Shown here: piece by piece, positions 1-8,800 of the stretch
How the letters are laid out: each line of letters opens with the position of its first letter
How positions within the stretch are numbered: position 1 is the first letter of the stretch
Assembly: GCA_016710645.1 (NCBI GenBank)
Contig: JADJVI010000006.1
Location: 1 to 19,314 of the forward strand
DNA: 19,314 bases
Direction: 5' to 3'
Source: Actinomycetales bacterium
Lineage (GTDB): Bacteria; Actinomycetota; Actinomycetes; Actinomycetales; Dermatophilaceae
Translations under genes and position numbers: made by a program
The notes under the pieces: generated by a model
What the model saw: only the letters and a program-made list of their open reading frames with translations
What the model was told of the DNA's origin: nothing
Databases searched by the model: none

Positions 1-192
1 GCCCGTATGCCGTGACCTTCGCGTCGTGCCACCCCTGTCCGCGGGTCCACGTGGCCAGGACCATGTGGTCGGTGAACGACTTGCCGAACCCCGGGTTGGC
101 CAAGGATCGCGGCCCGCTGCTCGTCGCTGACCGGGTGCCTGACGGCTCGACGGTGAAGGACGGGGTTGCTCGTGGGTGGCGGTCGGGCTCAT
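1..192 (-). CDS. ilvE: Branched-chain amino-acid aminotransferase, N-terminal part (runs off left edge)
   Basis: PLP aminotransferase for the last step of Ile/Val/Leu synthesis. Reading leftward from an ATG at 192 gives typical IlvE N-terminal sequence: FTVEPSGT, VSDEQRAAIL, ANPGFGKSFTDHM, then TWTRGQGWHDAKVTAYG at the edge. These blocks lie in different frames. One missing C in a C-run near 160 would join the start to FTVEPSGT, and two further compensating indels frame the VSDEQRAAIL block. Only about 60 residues are present, so the catalytic lysine is outside the window. The gene lies downstream of leuB on the same strand, the arrangement common in Micrococcales, but the M23 peptidase gene sits between them on the other strand. 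Family call is secure from the GFGKSFTDHM block; the exact start is less so because of the early frame break. Confidence 0.8.
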   Translation of the reverse strand, partial: MSPTATHEQPRPSPSSRQAPGQRRAAGRDPWPTRGSASRSPTTWSWPRGPADRGGTTRRSRHTG

Positions 193-388
193 GGTGCGCA
201 CTCCAGTGCAGGTCTCGGGGGATGGACACGGGCGAGCCAGGTCGCCCGGCTCTGGGACGAGGGTACCGCCGCCGACCGGCCTCGCGGGGCCTGGCATACG
301 CCGTTGTGCCGAAGTCGCTCCCCGTCACCCGCGCGACGGGGTTAAGGTGAATCCAACGCCGGGGGCGAGATCCAGGAGGGCTCGAAAT
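193..388. other. Divergent intergenic region between ilvE and the peptidase gene
   Basis: About 196 bases separate the divergent starts of ilvE (minus) and the M23 peptidase (plus), so this stretch should carry both promoters. I see a good Shine-Dalgarno AGGAGGG at 374-380 for the peptidase and a weak -10-like TAAGGT at 343-348 without a convincing -35. No convincing ilvE promoter was recognised. Confidence 0.4.
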
Positions 389-1659
389 ATGGCTTTGCGC
401 ATCGTGCACGTGAATCGTCCGGCCAGTGAGGCGACCGGTGCCCCGCGGTTGCGCGGCACCGTGTCTGGCGATCGGCCGGGCGGTCGGCTCGGGACTGACC
501 AGCCTGGTGTTGCTGGTGGGGCTGCGCTTGGGTCCACCACGGCCACAGCGGGCGGAGCACCCGCCGCGGACGGTCGGCGCCTGACACCGTCGCCCTGGCG
601 GCCTGGCAGGCGATCTGCCCGGGGACCTGGACGGGCGTGGACGTCGCAGAGGACCCTCTCTGACCCGGTCCCCCAAGGGGCCGCTCCTTCGCCGACCGCG
701 CTGGCCGATCCCAGTGCGACCGCGGCCGTGGACCCTGATCCGGCGGCCTCCGAGACACTGCCCGATCTCGATGCGGTCCTGCTCAGGTTGTCCAGCAGCA
801 CGCAGGTGCTGGAGTCGGGGTTTGTGCGTCCGGTCGTCGGGGTGCCGACCTCGGCGTTCGGCCCGCGGTACCACCCGATTTTTGCACATCTGGAAGCTGC
901 ACAGCGGTCAGGACTTCGGCGCCCGTGTGGGACGCCGGTGTGGGCCGCCAAGGCTGGAACGGTCATCAGGACCGGCCCCGCGGGCGGTAACGGCACCCAG
1001 GTCGCGATCGACCACGGCAACGGCCTGGTGACGACCTACAACCACCTCTCGGCGTATGCCGCCAAGCCCGGTATGCCGGTCGCCCAGGGTCAGGTCATCG
1101 GGCTGGTCGGCACGACGGGACTCTCGACCGGATGCCACCTGCACTTCGAGGTCATCCTCAAGGGGGCCTTCGTCGATCCGGCGCCCTACCTGGCGATGGC
1201 ACCCGCTCCCGCGGTCACCGTGCCGCCAGCCGTCGCCCAAGTGACGGCCACTCCCTCGCCGACGGCGGCGACGGCCACCCTGACGGCCAGCCCCGAGGTG
1301 ACCACCGATCCGTCAGCGACGGTTTCCCCGTCGACGGCGGCGCCGACGGAGTCCACGCCTTCGGGCGGGTCGTCGACCGCACCCCCCTCGACGACTTCGC
1401 CAGTCGAGACGTCACCACCGGCCACCACTGCACCTGCGACCACCCCTGCTGCGACGACGTCCACCACCAGCGCGACGACCAGTGCGACGACCGGGCCGAC
1501 CACCGGCGTGACGCCGAGTTCGGCGACCAGCTCGGCGACCTCGGCCGATCCCAGCAGCGAGACGCCGTCGACAAAGGCCACCACCGCGGGCGCGGGAACG
1601 CTCCGACTGGGACGGTTGCGGCCGCTGCCGAGCAGACCGCACTCTCTACCACTCCCTAG
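389..1659 (+). CDS. Secreted M23-family metallopeptidase with long Thr/Ser/Pro-rich tail (frameshifted)
   Basis: Predicted exported zinc endopeptidase acting on peptidoglycan cross-bridges. The ATG at 389 has AGGAGGG eight bases upstream. The domain order is a hydrophobic signal-like segment (AVGSGLTSLVLLVGL, one frame off near 480-520), a linker, an M23/LytM domain (about 820-1200), and a low-complexity Thr/Ser/Ala/Pro tail to about 1590. Zinc-ligand motifs are visible: HSGQDFG (about 899-919) and HLHFEV (about 1138-1155), plus the typical GTPVWAAKAGTV and LVTTYNHL blocks. HSGQDFG lies in another frame than the rest, so compensating indels sit near 885 and 925. Others are needed near 450-480, 560-660 and 1600. 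With the last shift the gene stops at 1659, 29 bases from the convergent leuB end; without it the frame reads on antisense through leuB. Family call is firm; exact N-terminus is not. Confidence 0.8.
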
Positions 1660-1687
1660 CAGCGGGAGCGCGCAGGAACGTCGCGGG

Positions 1688-2755
1688 TCAGCCCAGACGC
1701 GCGGTGATCGCGTCTCCGACCTCGCGGGTGGAGCGCGGCGCGCTACCCCGGTCGGTGAGATCGGCCGCGACGGCCGCCTCGATGCGACCGCTGGCGTCCG
1801 GCAGTCCCACGTGGTCGAGCATCATCGCGACCGACAGGATGGCTGCCGTGGGATCGGCCTTGCCCTGACCTGCGATATCGGGGGCCGAGCCGTGGACCGG
1901 CTCGAACATGCTCGGCGTGGTGCGGGCCGGGTTGATATTGCCGCTCGCCGCGAGGCCAATGCCGCCGGCGATCGCCGCGGCGATGTCGGTGATGATGTCG
2001 CCGAAGAGGTTGTCGGTGACGATGACGTCGAAGCGACCCGGGTCGGTCGCCATGAAGATCGTGGCGGCATCGACGTGCTGGTATGCCGTCTCGACGTCCG
2101 GGAACTCGGCGCCCACCTCTTCGACGGTGCGGCGCCACAGGTGGCCGGCGAAGGTCAACACATTGTGCTTGTGGACCAACGTGAGGTGCTTACGCGGACG
2201 GGCCGCGGCGCGAGCGAAGGCATCCCGCACGACGCGCTCGACGCCGAAGCGGGTGTTGACGCTGACCTCGGTGGCGACCTCCTGCGGAGTGCCGGTGCGC
2301 AGCGTGCCGCCATTGCCGACATAGGGCCCCTCGGTGCCCTCGCGGACGACAACGAAGTCGACGCCGTCAGGGGCCACCCGGGCCACATCGAGCGGGCTGG
2401 CCACGCCGGGGTAGAGCTTGGCCGGGCGCAGGTTGACGAAGTGGTCGAGCGCGAACCGCAGCGGCAGGAGCACGCCGCGCTCCAGGACGCCGCTGGGCAC
2501 GGTCGGGTCACCGATCGCGCCGAGCAGGATCGCGTCGTGGCCGCGGACCTCCTCCAGCACCGAGGCCGGCAGGGTCTCCCCCGTCGCATGCCAGCGGCGC
2601 GCGCCGAGGTCGTACTCCGTGGTCTGCACACTGACCCCGGCCGCCACCGCTTCCAGGACCCGCAGGCCCTCGGCCACGACCTCGGGGCCGATCCCGTCGC
2701 CGCCGATGACGGCGAGGTTGAGCGAGGTCGGGGGCGTCGGTGCACTCGAAGTCAT
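1688..2755 (-). CDS. leuB: 3-isopropylmalate dehydrogenase
   Basis: Oxidises and decarboxylates (2R,3S)-3-isopropylmalate to 2-oxoisocaproate with NAD+ in leucine synthesis; cytosolic. The intact 355-residue frame matches the family length. Landmarks in order are IGGDGIGPEVV (about 17-27), the substrate-binding NLRPAKLYPG (about 108-117), REGTEGPYVG (about 138-147, with the catalytic tyrosine), VHKHNVL (about 194-200, catalytic lysine 196), the metal-binding aspartates of DNLFGDIITD (about 248-257), and the NAD-binding EPVHGSAPDIAGQGKADP (about 285-302). The ATG at 2755 is the only sensible start before IGGDGIGP, although its ribosome-binding site is weak. It lies downstream of serA, separated by a strong hairpin, so it probably has its own promoter or depends on read-through. 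No frame errors were seen, unlike its neighbours. Confidence 0.97.
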   Translation of the reverse strand: MTSSAPTPPTSLNLAVIGGDGIGPEVVAEGLRVLEAVAAGVSVQTTEYDLGARRWHATGETLPASVLEEVRGHDAILLGAIGDPTVPSGVLERGVLLPLRFALDHFVNLRPAKLYPGVASPLDVARVAPDGVDFVVVREGTEGPYVGNGGTLRTGTPQEVATEVSVNTRFGVERVVRDAFARAAARPRKHLTLVHKHNVLTFAGHLWRRTVEEVGAEFPDVETAYQHVDAATIFMATDPGRFDVIVTDNLFGDIITDIAAAIAGGIGLAASGNINPARTTPSMFEPVHGSAPDIAGQGKADPTAAILSVAMMLDHVGLPDASGRIEAAVAADLTDRGSAPRSTREVGDAITARLG

Positions 2756-2806
2756 ACCCGGCAGGGTACGGGTGCGTCTCGCCTGTCAGGATGGCTGTTC
2801 CACATA

Positions 2807-2846
2807 GCGAACGACCCCCGCTCCGTCAGGAGCGGGGGTCGTTCGC
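2807..2846 (-). terminator. Perfect 18-bp stem-loop between serA and leuB
   Basis: Arms at 2807-2824 and 2829-2846 are perfect reverse complements (GCGAACGACCCCCGCTCC and its partner) around the loop GTCA. It lies 29 bases after the serA stop. There is no U-tract on either strand, as is common for actinobacterial hairpin terminators. The symmetry means it could act on both strands. Confidence 0.75.
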
Positions 2847-2875
2847 GACCGTGCGCCACACGGCATACGGCTCGA

Positions 2876-4459
2876 TCAGAGGTCGATGATCGCGTGGTGC
2901 TCCGCGCCGACCGCCGTGGCGATCTGGGCAGCGACGTCCTGGGGCAACGCCGAGTCGGCGTTGAGGATCATCAGGGCCATGTCGCGGCTGTCGTTGCGGG
3001 CCACCTGCATGCCGCCGATGTTGATCCCCGCGGCCCCGAGGAGTTGACCGACCTGGCCGATGACACCCGGCCGGTCGGCATACGTGAAGGTCGCCATGTG
3101 GTCGGAAAGCGGCACCTCGAGGTCGAAGCCGTTGATCCCGACGATCTTCTCGATCATCCGCGGGCCGGTGAGCGTGCCTGACACCGAGATCTCGGTGCCG
3201 TCGGCGAGGGCTCCGCTCAGCGTGGTGACATTGCGGAAGTCACCGCTCACGGCATCGGTCGTCATGGTCACGCCGACGCCGCGCTGCTCTGCGATGACGG
3301 GAGCGTTGACATAGGACACCTGCTGCTCGACGACGTCCATGAACAGACCCTTGAGCGCCGACAGCGACCAGATGCTCACGTCGTGCTCGGTGATCTCACC
3401 GTGGACCTCGAGATTGAGGTGCAGCGGCACCGAACCTGCGACCGCCGTGAAGATGCGGCCGAGCTTCTCGACCAGAGCGATGCCGGGACGGACCTCTTCG
3501 ACGATGACGCCACCGGAGACGTTGACCGCGTCGGGGACGAGCTCACCGCTGAGCGCCAGGCGCACCGAGCGAGCGACCGAGACGCCGGCCTTCTCCTGGG
3601 CCTCCTCGGTCGAGGCACCCAGGTGCGGGGTGACGACGACGTTGTCGAACTCGAAGACCGGAGAGTCGGTGCACGGCTCCTTGGCGAAGACGTCCAGACC
3701 GGCCGCGCCCACCCGACCCGAACGGATCGCCTCGGCGAGGGCCGCCTCGTCGACGATGCCGCCGCGGGCCGCGTTGACCAGCACGACGCCGGGCTTGACC
3801 TTGGCCAGGGCTTCGGCGCCGATCAGGCCCAGGGTCTCGGGGGTCTTGGGCAGGTGGATGGAGATGAAGTCGGCGGTCGCGAGCAACTCGTCGAGGTCGA
3901 CCAGGCGAGCGCCGAGCTGGCTGGCCTTGGCCGGGGTGGTGTAGGGGTCATAGGCGACGATGTGCATCCCGAAACCGCGCAGCCGCTCAGCGACCAGGGC
4001 TCCGATCCGGCCGAGGCCGACGATGCCGACCGTCTTGTCGAGCAGCTCGACGCCGCCGAACTTCGACCGCTTCCACGCCCCGCCCTTGAGCGCCTGGCTG
4101 GCCGGCGAGATGTGCCGGGCGGCGGCGAGCATGAGGCCGACCGCGAGTTCGGCGGCGGAGGTGATGTTGGACGTGGGAGCGTTGACAACCATGACGCCGG
4201 CCTGGGTGGCGGCGGGCACGTCGACGTTGTCCAGGCCCACCCCGGCTCGGGCGATGACCTTGAGCTTGGGGGCGGCTGCGATGGCTTCGGCGTCCATTTT
4301 CGTGGCCGAGCGGATCAGCACGGCGTCGACGTCGGCCAGCGCCGGGAGCAAGGACGAGCGGTCGGCACCGTCACACGATCGGATCTCGAAATCGGGCCCG
4401 AGGGCGTCGATGGTGGCAGGCGAGAGCTCTTCGGCGAGCAGGACGACGGGCTTGGTCAC
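2876..4459 (-). CDS. serA: D-3-phosphoglycerate dehydrogenase (long, ACT-domain type)
   Basis: Catalyses NAD-dependent oxidation of 3-phosphoglycerate, the first step of serine synthesis. The intact 527-residue frame matches the long M. tuberculosis-type enzyme: an N-terminal substrate domain, a Rossmann domain with GLGRIG (about 148-153), a catalytic set seen as ARGGIVDE (Arg about 232), the Glu of AKEP (about 261) and the His of TPHLGAS (about 279), then an intervening domain (about 315-450) and a C-terminal ACT domain beginning TYADRPGVIGQVG (about 455-527). The ACT domain is the usual serine feedback site in this class. The GTG start at 4459 follows AAGGAA at good spacing. It is embedded between ilvC and leuB in the same orientation, as in many Micrococcales ilv clusters. 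Confidence 0.97.
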   Translation of the reverse strand: MTKPVVLLAEELSPATIDALGPDFEIRSCDGADRSSLLPALADVDAVLIRSATKMDAEAIAAAPKLKVIARAGVGLDNVDVPAATQAGVMVVNAPTSNITSAAELAVGLMLAAARHISPASQALKGGAWKRSKFGGVELLDKTVGIVGLGRIGALVAERLRGFGMHIVAYDPYTTPAKASQLGARLVDLDELLATADFISIHLPKTPETLGLIGAEALAKVKPGVVLVNAARGGIVDEAALAEAIRSGRVGAAGLDVFAKEPCTDSPVFEFDNVVVTPHLGASTEEAQEKAGVSVARSVRLALSGELVPDAVNVSGGVIVEEVRPGIALVEKLGRIFTAVAGSVPLHLNLEVHGEITEHDVSIWSLSALKGLFMDVVEQQVSYVNAPVIAEQRGVGVTMTTDAVSGDFRNVTTLSGALADGTEISVSGTLTGPRMIEKIVGINGFDLEVPLSDHMATFTYADRPGVIGQVGQLLGAAGINIGGMQVARNDSRDMALMILNADSALPQDVAAQIATAVGAEHHAIIDL

Positions 4460-4537
4460 AAGCGTTCCTTAGGGTGGGCCCGGCCCCTTCCGAGGCCGGA
4501 GACGACGGATCGTCGGCACCTCGATGTGCCGCCTCTG

Positions 4538-4543
4538 AGCCTA
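4538..4543 (-). promoter_or_regulatory. Candidate serA promoter -10 element
   Basis: The minus strand reads TAGGCT here, a common actinobacterial housekeeping -10 form, and would place the 5' end about 72 bases before the serA GTG. No clear TTGACA-like -35 is present at the right distance. The predicted leader contains two short inverted repeats: CGGCAC-N6-GTGCCG at about 4514-4531 and a CGACG pair just downstream of it on the minus strand. Confidence 0.4.
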
Positions 4544-4550
4544 GTCGCGT

Positions 4551-4569
4551 GGGCCGGACGGCCCGGCCC
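4551..4569 (-). terminator. Hairpin downstream of the DedA-like gene
   Basis: Arms GGGCCGG (4551-4557) and CCGGCCC (4563-4569) pair perfectly around a 5-base loop. The hairpin lies between the stop of the DedA-like gene and the serA leader on the minus strand. It has no U-tract. It may separate the upstream transcript from serA. Confidence 0.4.
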
Positions 4570-4650
4570 CGTCTCGTGCGGCGTGACGTGACCTCTCGCA
4601 CGCGGAATCTGAGACAACACGCCCAGCGCCAGGGCGGTATGCCGGGCAGC

Positions 4651-5183
4651 TCAGGACAGCGTGAGGTCCTCGGGAGCCTCGGGCACGGTCATCAGCCGCC
4701 GTCGGGCTACCCGCGAAAGCCACACCGTGAGCCCAATGCCGACCGCTCCGAGGGCGAGCCACCCCCACACCGTCGAGGCGGCTCCCCCGATCCAGGCTTC
4801 CACCACGGCAAAACCGACCGTCGAATAGATCGCGGCCCACACCAGAGACCCGAGGAACGCGCCAATCTCAAAGCGCCACAACGGCATACGGAGAATGCCG
4901 GCTGCCAGGTTGACCGCGGACTGGACCCCGACAGTGAGGAAGGACAGCGCCACGGCCGGTGCGCCAAAGCGCGCCACCACGGTCTCCGCGCGACGCACGA
5001 GCGGGCGGTCCAAGTGACGGGCCGCCCGGGTCCGCTCTCCCCACGGCGCGCTCCGCGCCCCAGCCAATAGGTCGCGTTGGCCCGGATCAGCGCGCCGCAG
5101 AGGAACACGGCATACGTGAGGGCGAAGGGCCAATCCGAGAACACCCGGACACTGTACGTGGCACCGCCCGCCTTCCTAGACAT
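4651..5183 (-). CDS. Small DedA/VTT-family membrane protein (one frameshift)
   Basis: Predicted multi-pass inner-membrane protein of the DedA/SNARE-associated (VTT) superfamily, members of which are linked to membrane-lipid flipping and homeostasis. In the reconstructed product, hydrophobic FALTYAVFLCGALIRANATY precedes the DedA-like YWLGRGARRG. After a frame break near 5040-5050 come VVARFGAPAVALSFLTVGVQ, SAVNLAAGILRMPLWRF, LGSLVWAAIYSTVGFAV and a last hydrophobic helix, ending at 4651. At about 175 residues it is shorter than E. coli DedA-type proteins (about 200-220) but similar to short actinobacterial members. It follows ilvC after a GC-rich hairpin and precedes serA. The start is uncertain: the ATG at 5183 is used here, and GTG codons lie downstream. 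The substrate is unknown. Confidence 0.65.
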
Positions 5184-5206
5184 CGGGAAAACGGGCGGGC
5201 ATGCCG

Positions 5207-5229
5207 TGCCACCCCCGTGGGGGCCGGCA
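5207..5229 (-). terminator. Candidate terminator hairpin after ilvC
   Basis: The sequence TGCC-ACCCCC-GT-GGGGG-CCGGCA forms an imperfect GC-rich stem-loop 12 bases past the ilvC stop on the minus strand. There is no U-tract. It may end or attenuate the ilvBNC transcript before the DedA-like gene. Confidence 0.45.
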
Positions 5230-5240
5230 GGGAGGCGCGA

Positions 5241-6271
5241 TCAGTGGCGAGCGGCCGAACCCTCGGTGTAGTCCGAGTCGCTGTCCTTGATCCAGCTCAT
5301 CAACTTGCGCAGCTTGCGGCCGGTGGCCTCGATCGGGTGGGCGGCACCCTTGGCGCGCAGCTCCTTGAACTCCGGCGCGCCGGCGTCCTGGTCGGCGATG
5401 AACCGCTGGGCGAAGGCCCCCGACTGGATGTCGGCGAGGACGGCCTTCATGTTGTCCTTGACGCTCGGGTCGATGACCCGCGGGCCGGAGACGTAGTCGC
5501 CGTATTCGGCCGTGTCGGACACCGACCAGCGCTGCTTGGCGATGCCGCCCTCGACCATGAGGTCGACGATGAGCTTGAGCTCGTGCAGGCACTCGAAGTA
5601 GGCGACCTCGGGCTGGTAGCCGGCCTCGACGAGGGTCTCGAAGCCATACATGACCAACTGCGAGGCGCCGCCGCAGAGCACGGCCTGCTCGCCGAAGAGG
5701 TCGGTCTCGCACTCCTCGGTGAAGGTCGTCTTGATGCCGCCCGCGCGCAGCCCGCCGATGGCCTTGGCATAGGACTTGGCGACATCCCAGGCCTGGCCCG
5801 AGGCGTCCTGCTCGACGCAGACGAGCACCGGCACGCCGCGGCCGTCGTTGTATTCGCGGCGCACCAGGTGGCCGGGGCCCTTGGGGGCGACCATGATGAC
5901 GTCGGAGCCGGCTCGGGCGTGATGTAGCCGAAGCGGATGTTGAAGCCGTGGCCGAAGAACAGCCCGGCGCCCTCGCGCAGGTTGGGCTTGATGTCCTTGG
6001 CGTAAACGTGCCGCTGCACCTGGTCGGGGGTGAGGATGACGACGAGGTCGGCCTCCTTGACCGCGTCGGCCACCGAGAGCACCCGCAGGCCCTCGGCCTC
6101 GGCCTTGGCCTTGCTCGGGCTGCCCTCGGCGAGCCCGACGCGCACGTCGACCCCGGAGTCGCGCAGGTTGAGGGAGTGGGCGTGCCCCTGGCTCCCGTAG
6201 CCGATGACGGCGACCTTCTTGCCCTGGATGATCGAGAGGTCGGCGTCGTCGTCGTAGATCATGTCGGCCAT
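5241..6271 (-). CDS. ilvC: Ketol-acid reductoisomerase (class I), one single-base frameshift
   Basis: Mg- and NADPH-dependent isomerisation/reduction of acetolactate and acetohydroxybutyrate, the second common step of Val/Ile synthesis. The ATG at 6271 follows AGAAGGAG eight bases upstream. The N-terminal Rossmann domain shows VAVIGYGSQGHAHSLNL, and FFGHGFNIRFGYITPEP follows. The frame then breaks at about 5909: the minus strand has CCGG where one more G restores PEPGSDVIMVAPKGPGH. The C-terminal KARI domain continues with ETDLFGEQAVLCGG, AYFECLHELKLIVDLM and SVSDTAEYGDYVSGPRV, all conserved in class I. The reconstructed length is about 343 residues, normal for the family. A missing base in a G-run is the typical signature of a sequencing error. 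It follows ilvN after about 115 bases. Confidence 0.95.
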
Positions 6272-6385
6272 GAGGGCCACTCCTTCTGCGGGTTCTCGGG
6301 GGAGTGGGTCGTGGGGCTTCAGCAGAGGGTATGCCGTGGGTCACCGCGCGAGGCACCACCCGGCCGGGCCGGGTCGCGGTGGAAC

Positions 6386-6898
6386 TCAGGCGCTGCGCAG
6401 CGCCCGGTCGGTGATCGAGCGCGGACCGCGGCCGACCGCGACGACACCGGACTGGACGAGCTCCTTGATGCCGAACGGCTCGAGCACGGCGAGCATGGCC
6501 TGGACCTTCTCCATCTTGCCGGTCATCTCGATGGTCAGACTGTCCGTGGCCACGTCGACGACCTTGCCGCGGAACAACTCCGCGGTCTCCACGATGTGTG
6601 ACCGGTTGCTGGCGTCGGCCCGAACCTTGACCAGGACGATCTGGCGCTGCACCGACGAGGGCGGCTCGAGCTCGACGATCTTGAGGACCTCGACGAGCTT
6701 GTTGAGCTGCTTGGTGACCTGCTCGAGCGGTAGCTCCTCGACATCGACGACGACGGTCATCCGCGAGACATCGGAGTGCTCGGTCGGGCCGACGGCGAGG
6801 CTGTCGATGTTGAAGCCACGGCGGGAGAACAACGCCGCGATCCGGGCCAGGACGCCGGGCTTGTTCTCGACGAGGACGGACAGGGTGTGCTTGGGCAT
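6386..6898 (-). CDS. ilvN: Acetolactate synthase small (regulatory) subunit
   Basis: Binds the IlvB catalytic subunit, stimulates it and confers valine feedback inhibition. The intact 170-residue frame has an N-terminal ACT domain (HTLSVLVENKPGVLARIAAL, then RRGFNIDSLAVG, residues about 4-75) and the C-terminal ALS_ss_C domain (ELFRGKVVDVATDSLTIEMT onward). The ATG at 6898 has GAGAGG at good spacing. A longer upstream extension overlaps the end of ilvB and has no homology, so it was not used. Only 14 bases separate it from the ilvB stop, consistent with co-transcription and coupling. Confidence 0.96.
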   Translation of the reverse strand: MPKHTLSVLVENKPGVLARIAALFSRRGFNIDSLAVGPTEHSDVSRMTVVVDVEELPLEQVTKQLNKLVEVLKIVELEPPSSVQRQIVLVKVRADASNRSHIVETAELFRGKVVDVATDSLTIEMTGKMEKVQAMLAVLEPFGIKELVQSGVVAVGRGPRSITDRALRSA

Positions 6899-6912
6899 CG
6901 GGGCGGCCTCTC

Positions 6913-8617
6913 TCAGTCTTCCCGCTCCCACAGGGGTGCTCCCCCGCGGGCGATGAGGATCTTGTCGTTGCTCACGCCGGCGGGCACCATCGGCCACACC
7001 ATCGCGTCGCGCTGGACGACGAAGTCGATGACGACCGGGCGGTCGTTGATCGCCAACGCCTGCTGGATCGCCGCGTCCACGTCACCGGGCTGCTCGACCC
7101 GCAGGCCGGCGCAACCGTAGGCGTCGGCGAGCTTGACGAAATCGGGGATGCGCACCGAGTTGTGGCTGGTGTGCAGGTCGGTGTTGGAGTAGCGCTCGTT
7201 GTAAAACAGCGTCTGCCACTGACGCACCATGCCGAGGCTGGAGTTGTTGATGATGGCGACCTTGATGGGGATGTCGTTGATGACACAGGTCGCGAGTTCC
7301 TGGTTGGTCATCTGGAAGCAGCCGTCGCCGTCAATGGCCCACACGGTGCGGTGCGGCTCGGCGACCTTGGCACCCATCGCGGCCGGCACCGAGAAGCCCA
7401 TCGTGCCCAGGCCCCCGGAGTTGATCCATGAGTTGGGGCGGGAGTACTCCACGAACTGCGCGGCCCACATCTGGTGCTGCCCGACGCCGGCGACATAGGT
7501 CGCCTCGGGGCTCCCCGACGATCGGCACGTCGGCGACCCGGTTCTTGGAGATCTCGGCCGGGTCGATGTCGGCGTGGATGACCTTGGCGTGCGGCGCGAA
7601 GGTCGACAGTTGCCCGGTGACCCGGTCGTCGAAACGTGCGCCGAGGGCGATGATGAGGTCGGACTTCTGCAGTCCGGTGACCGCCGCGACCGAGCCGTGC
7701 ATGCCCGGCATACCGAGGTGCAGCGGGTGGTTGTCCGGCACCGCGCCGCGGGCCATGAGCGTGGTGACGAGCGGGATCTGGGTGAGCTCGACGAGCGCGC
7801 GCAGTTGGTCGGCCGCGCGTGCCCGGATGACCCCACCGCCGATGTAGAAGATCGGCCGTTCGGCGGCGGCCATGAGGCGGGCCGCCTCGCGGATCTGCTT
7901 GCCGTGCGGACGGGCCACCGGACGGTAGCCCGGCAGGTCGATCTGCGGCGGCCACGAGAAGGTCGTCTGCCCGACGAGGGCATCCTTGCTGATGTCGACG
8001 AGGACCGGGCCGGGGCGGCCGGTGCCGGCGAGGTGGAAGGCCTCGGCGATGGCCCGCGGGATCTCGTCGGGGTTGGTGACCAGGTAGTTGTGCTTGGTGA
8101 TCGGCATGGTGATGCCGCGAATATCGGCCTCCTGGAAGGCATCCGTGCCGATCGAGCCGCTCGGCACCTGGCCGGTGATCGCGACGATCGGCACCGAGTC
8201 CATGTAGGCGTCGGCGATGGGGGTGACCAGGTTGGTGGCGCCGGGGCCGGAGGTGGCCATGCACACCCCGACGCGGCCGGTCGCCGCGGCGTACCCCTCG
8301 GCCGCGTGCCCCGCGCCCTGCTCGTGGCGCACGAGGATGTGCCGCACCGAGGTGGAGTCCATCAGCGGGTCGTAGGCCGGCAGGATCGCCCCGCCGGGGA
8401 TGCCGAAGACCGTGTCGACTCCCATCGCCTCGAGCGAGAGGACCAACGACTGGGCGCCGGTCACGTGTTGCGGCGTGACGGGCGCCTGCCCAACGGACCC
8501 AGCGGACGGTTGCGCGGGCTGCGCAGATGCCGCTGGTGCGCCGGGGCGCGGACGCGCGTGGGCGAGGCTGGCCGGGGACGCCTTGGTCGGCGTCGGGCTG
8601 TCGGTCACGATGGTCAC
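6913..8617 (-). CDS. ilvB: Acetolactate synthase large subunit with internal deletion and frame break
   Basis: TPP-dependent condensation of two pyruvates, or pyruvate plus 2-oxobutyrate, in Val/Leu/Ile synthesis. The N-terminal PYR domain shows VFGIPGGAILPAYD and RHEQGAGHAAEGYA (catalytic Glu); the central domain runs to HADIDPAEISKNRVADVPIVG. At about 7515 the frame breaks and resumes directly at ATYVAGVGQHQMWAAQF, then GDGCFQMTNQELATC (TPP/Mg motif) to the stop at 6913. In family members about 65 residues separate those two blocks, including the end of the central domain and the linker helix; here they are absent. This is therefore a deletion of roughly 200 bases, not a single-base slip. 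The start is unclear: GTG 8617 follows GAGAAG closely, GTG 8608 is better spaced, and GTG 8674 has an SD inside the leader hairpin. Either a pseudogene or a collapsed assembly. Confidence 0.9.
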
Positions 8618-8674
8618 CACTTCTCGTTCGGTGCGGATCACTGCGGTATGGCGGTCGGTCTCGTGCGGTTCCAC

Positions 8675-8708
8675 AAAAAGCCCTCCGGTCCCGAGGGGAC
8701 AGAAGGGC
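8675..8708 (-). terminator. Intrinsic terminator/attenuator in the ilvB leader
   Basis: On the minus strand CCCTTC-T-GTCCC, loop CTC, GGGAC-C-GGAGGG forms an 11-pair stem with one internal mismatch, followed at once by five T. It lies between the candidate promoter and every possible ilvB start, so it should prematurely end ilv transcription. The 3' arm contains GGAGGG, a near-perfect Shine-Dalgarno, six bases before an in-frame GTG at 8674. Folding would therefore also hide that site. Confidence 0.75.
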
Positions 8709-8736
8709 GCGCGTCGACGGGATGCGTCAGACGCGC
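8709..8736 (-). promoter_or_regulatory. Upstream stem-loop in the ilvB leader
   Basis: GCGCGTC (8709-8715) and GACGCGC (8730-8736) pair perfectly around a 14-base loop, immediately before the terminator stem. With a transcript start near 8735 this would be the first structure formed. I see no obvious Val/Leu/Ile-rich leader peptide within it. Confidence 0.45.
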
Positions 8737-8740
8737 CTGG

Positions 8741-8769
8741 AAACTACGAGGACCTGTGCCACGGGTCAA
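8741..8769 (-). promoter_or_regulatory. Candidate ilvBNC promoter
   Basis: On the minus strand TTGACC (8769-8764) and TAGTTT (8746-8741) are separated by exactly 17 bases, a good housekeeping-sigma layout. The predicted transcript starts near 8735, just at the upstream leader hairpin. A second TTGACA lies at 8798-8793 but has no -10 at the right distance. Confidence 0.5.
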
Positions 8770-8800
8770 CCGTCGCCCGCACCCGTATGCCGTGTCAACC

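Noticed and set aside
176..3181. A single 1001-codon plus-strand open frame
   Set aside because: Only 389 to about 1590 is real (M23 peptidase). The rest is antisense to intact leuB and serA, and reads as low-complexity Arg/Asp/Gly sequence typical of high-GC shadow frames.
3383..4591. Long plus-strand frame opposite serA
   Set aside because: serA on the minus strand has full catalytic and ACT motifs. The plus frame is Gly/Asp/Arg-rich with no recognisable domain.
4959..5927. Long plus-strand frame opposite ilvC
   Set aside because: Shadow of ilvC, whose KARI motifs are unambiguous.
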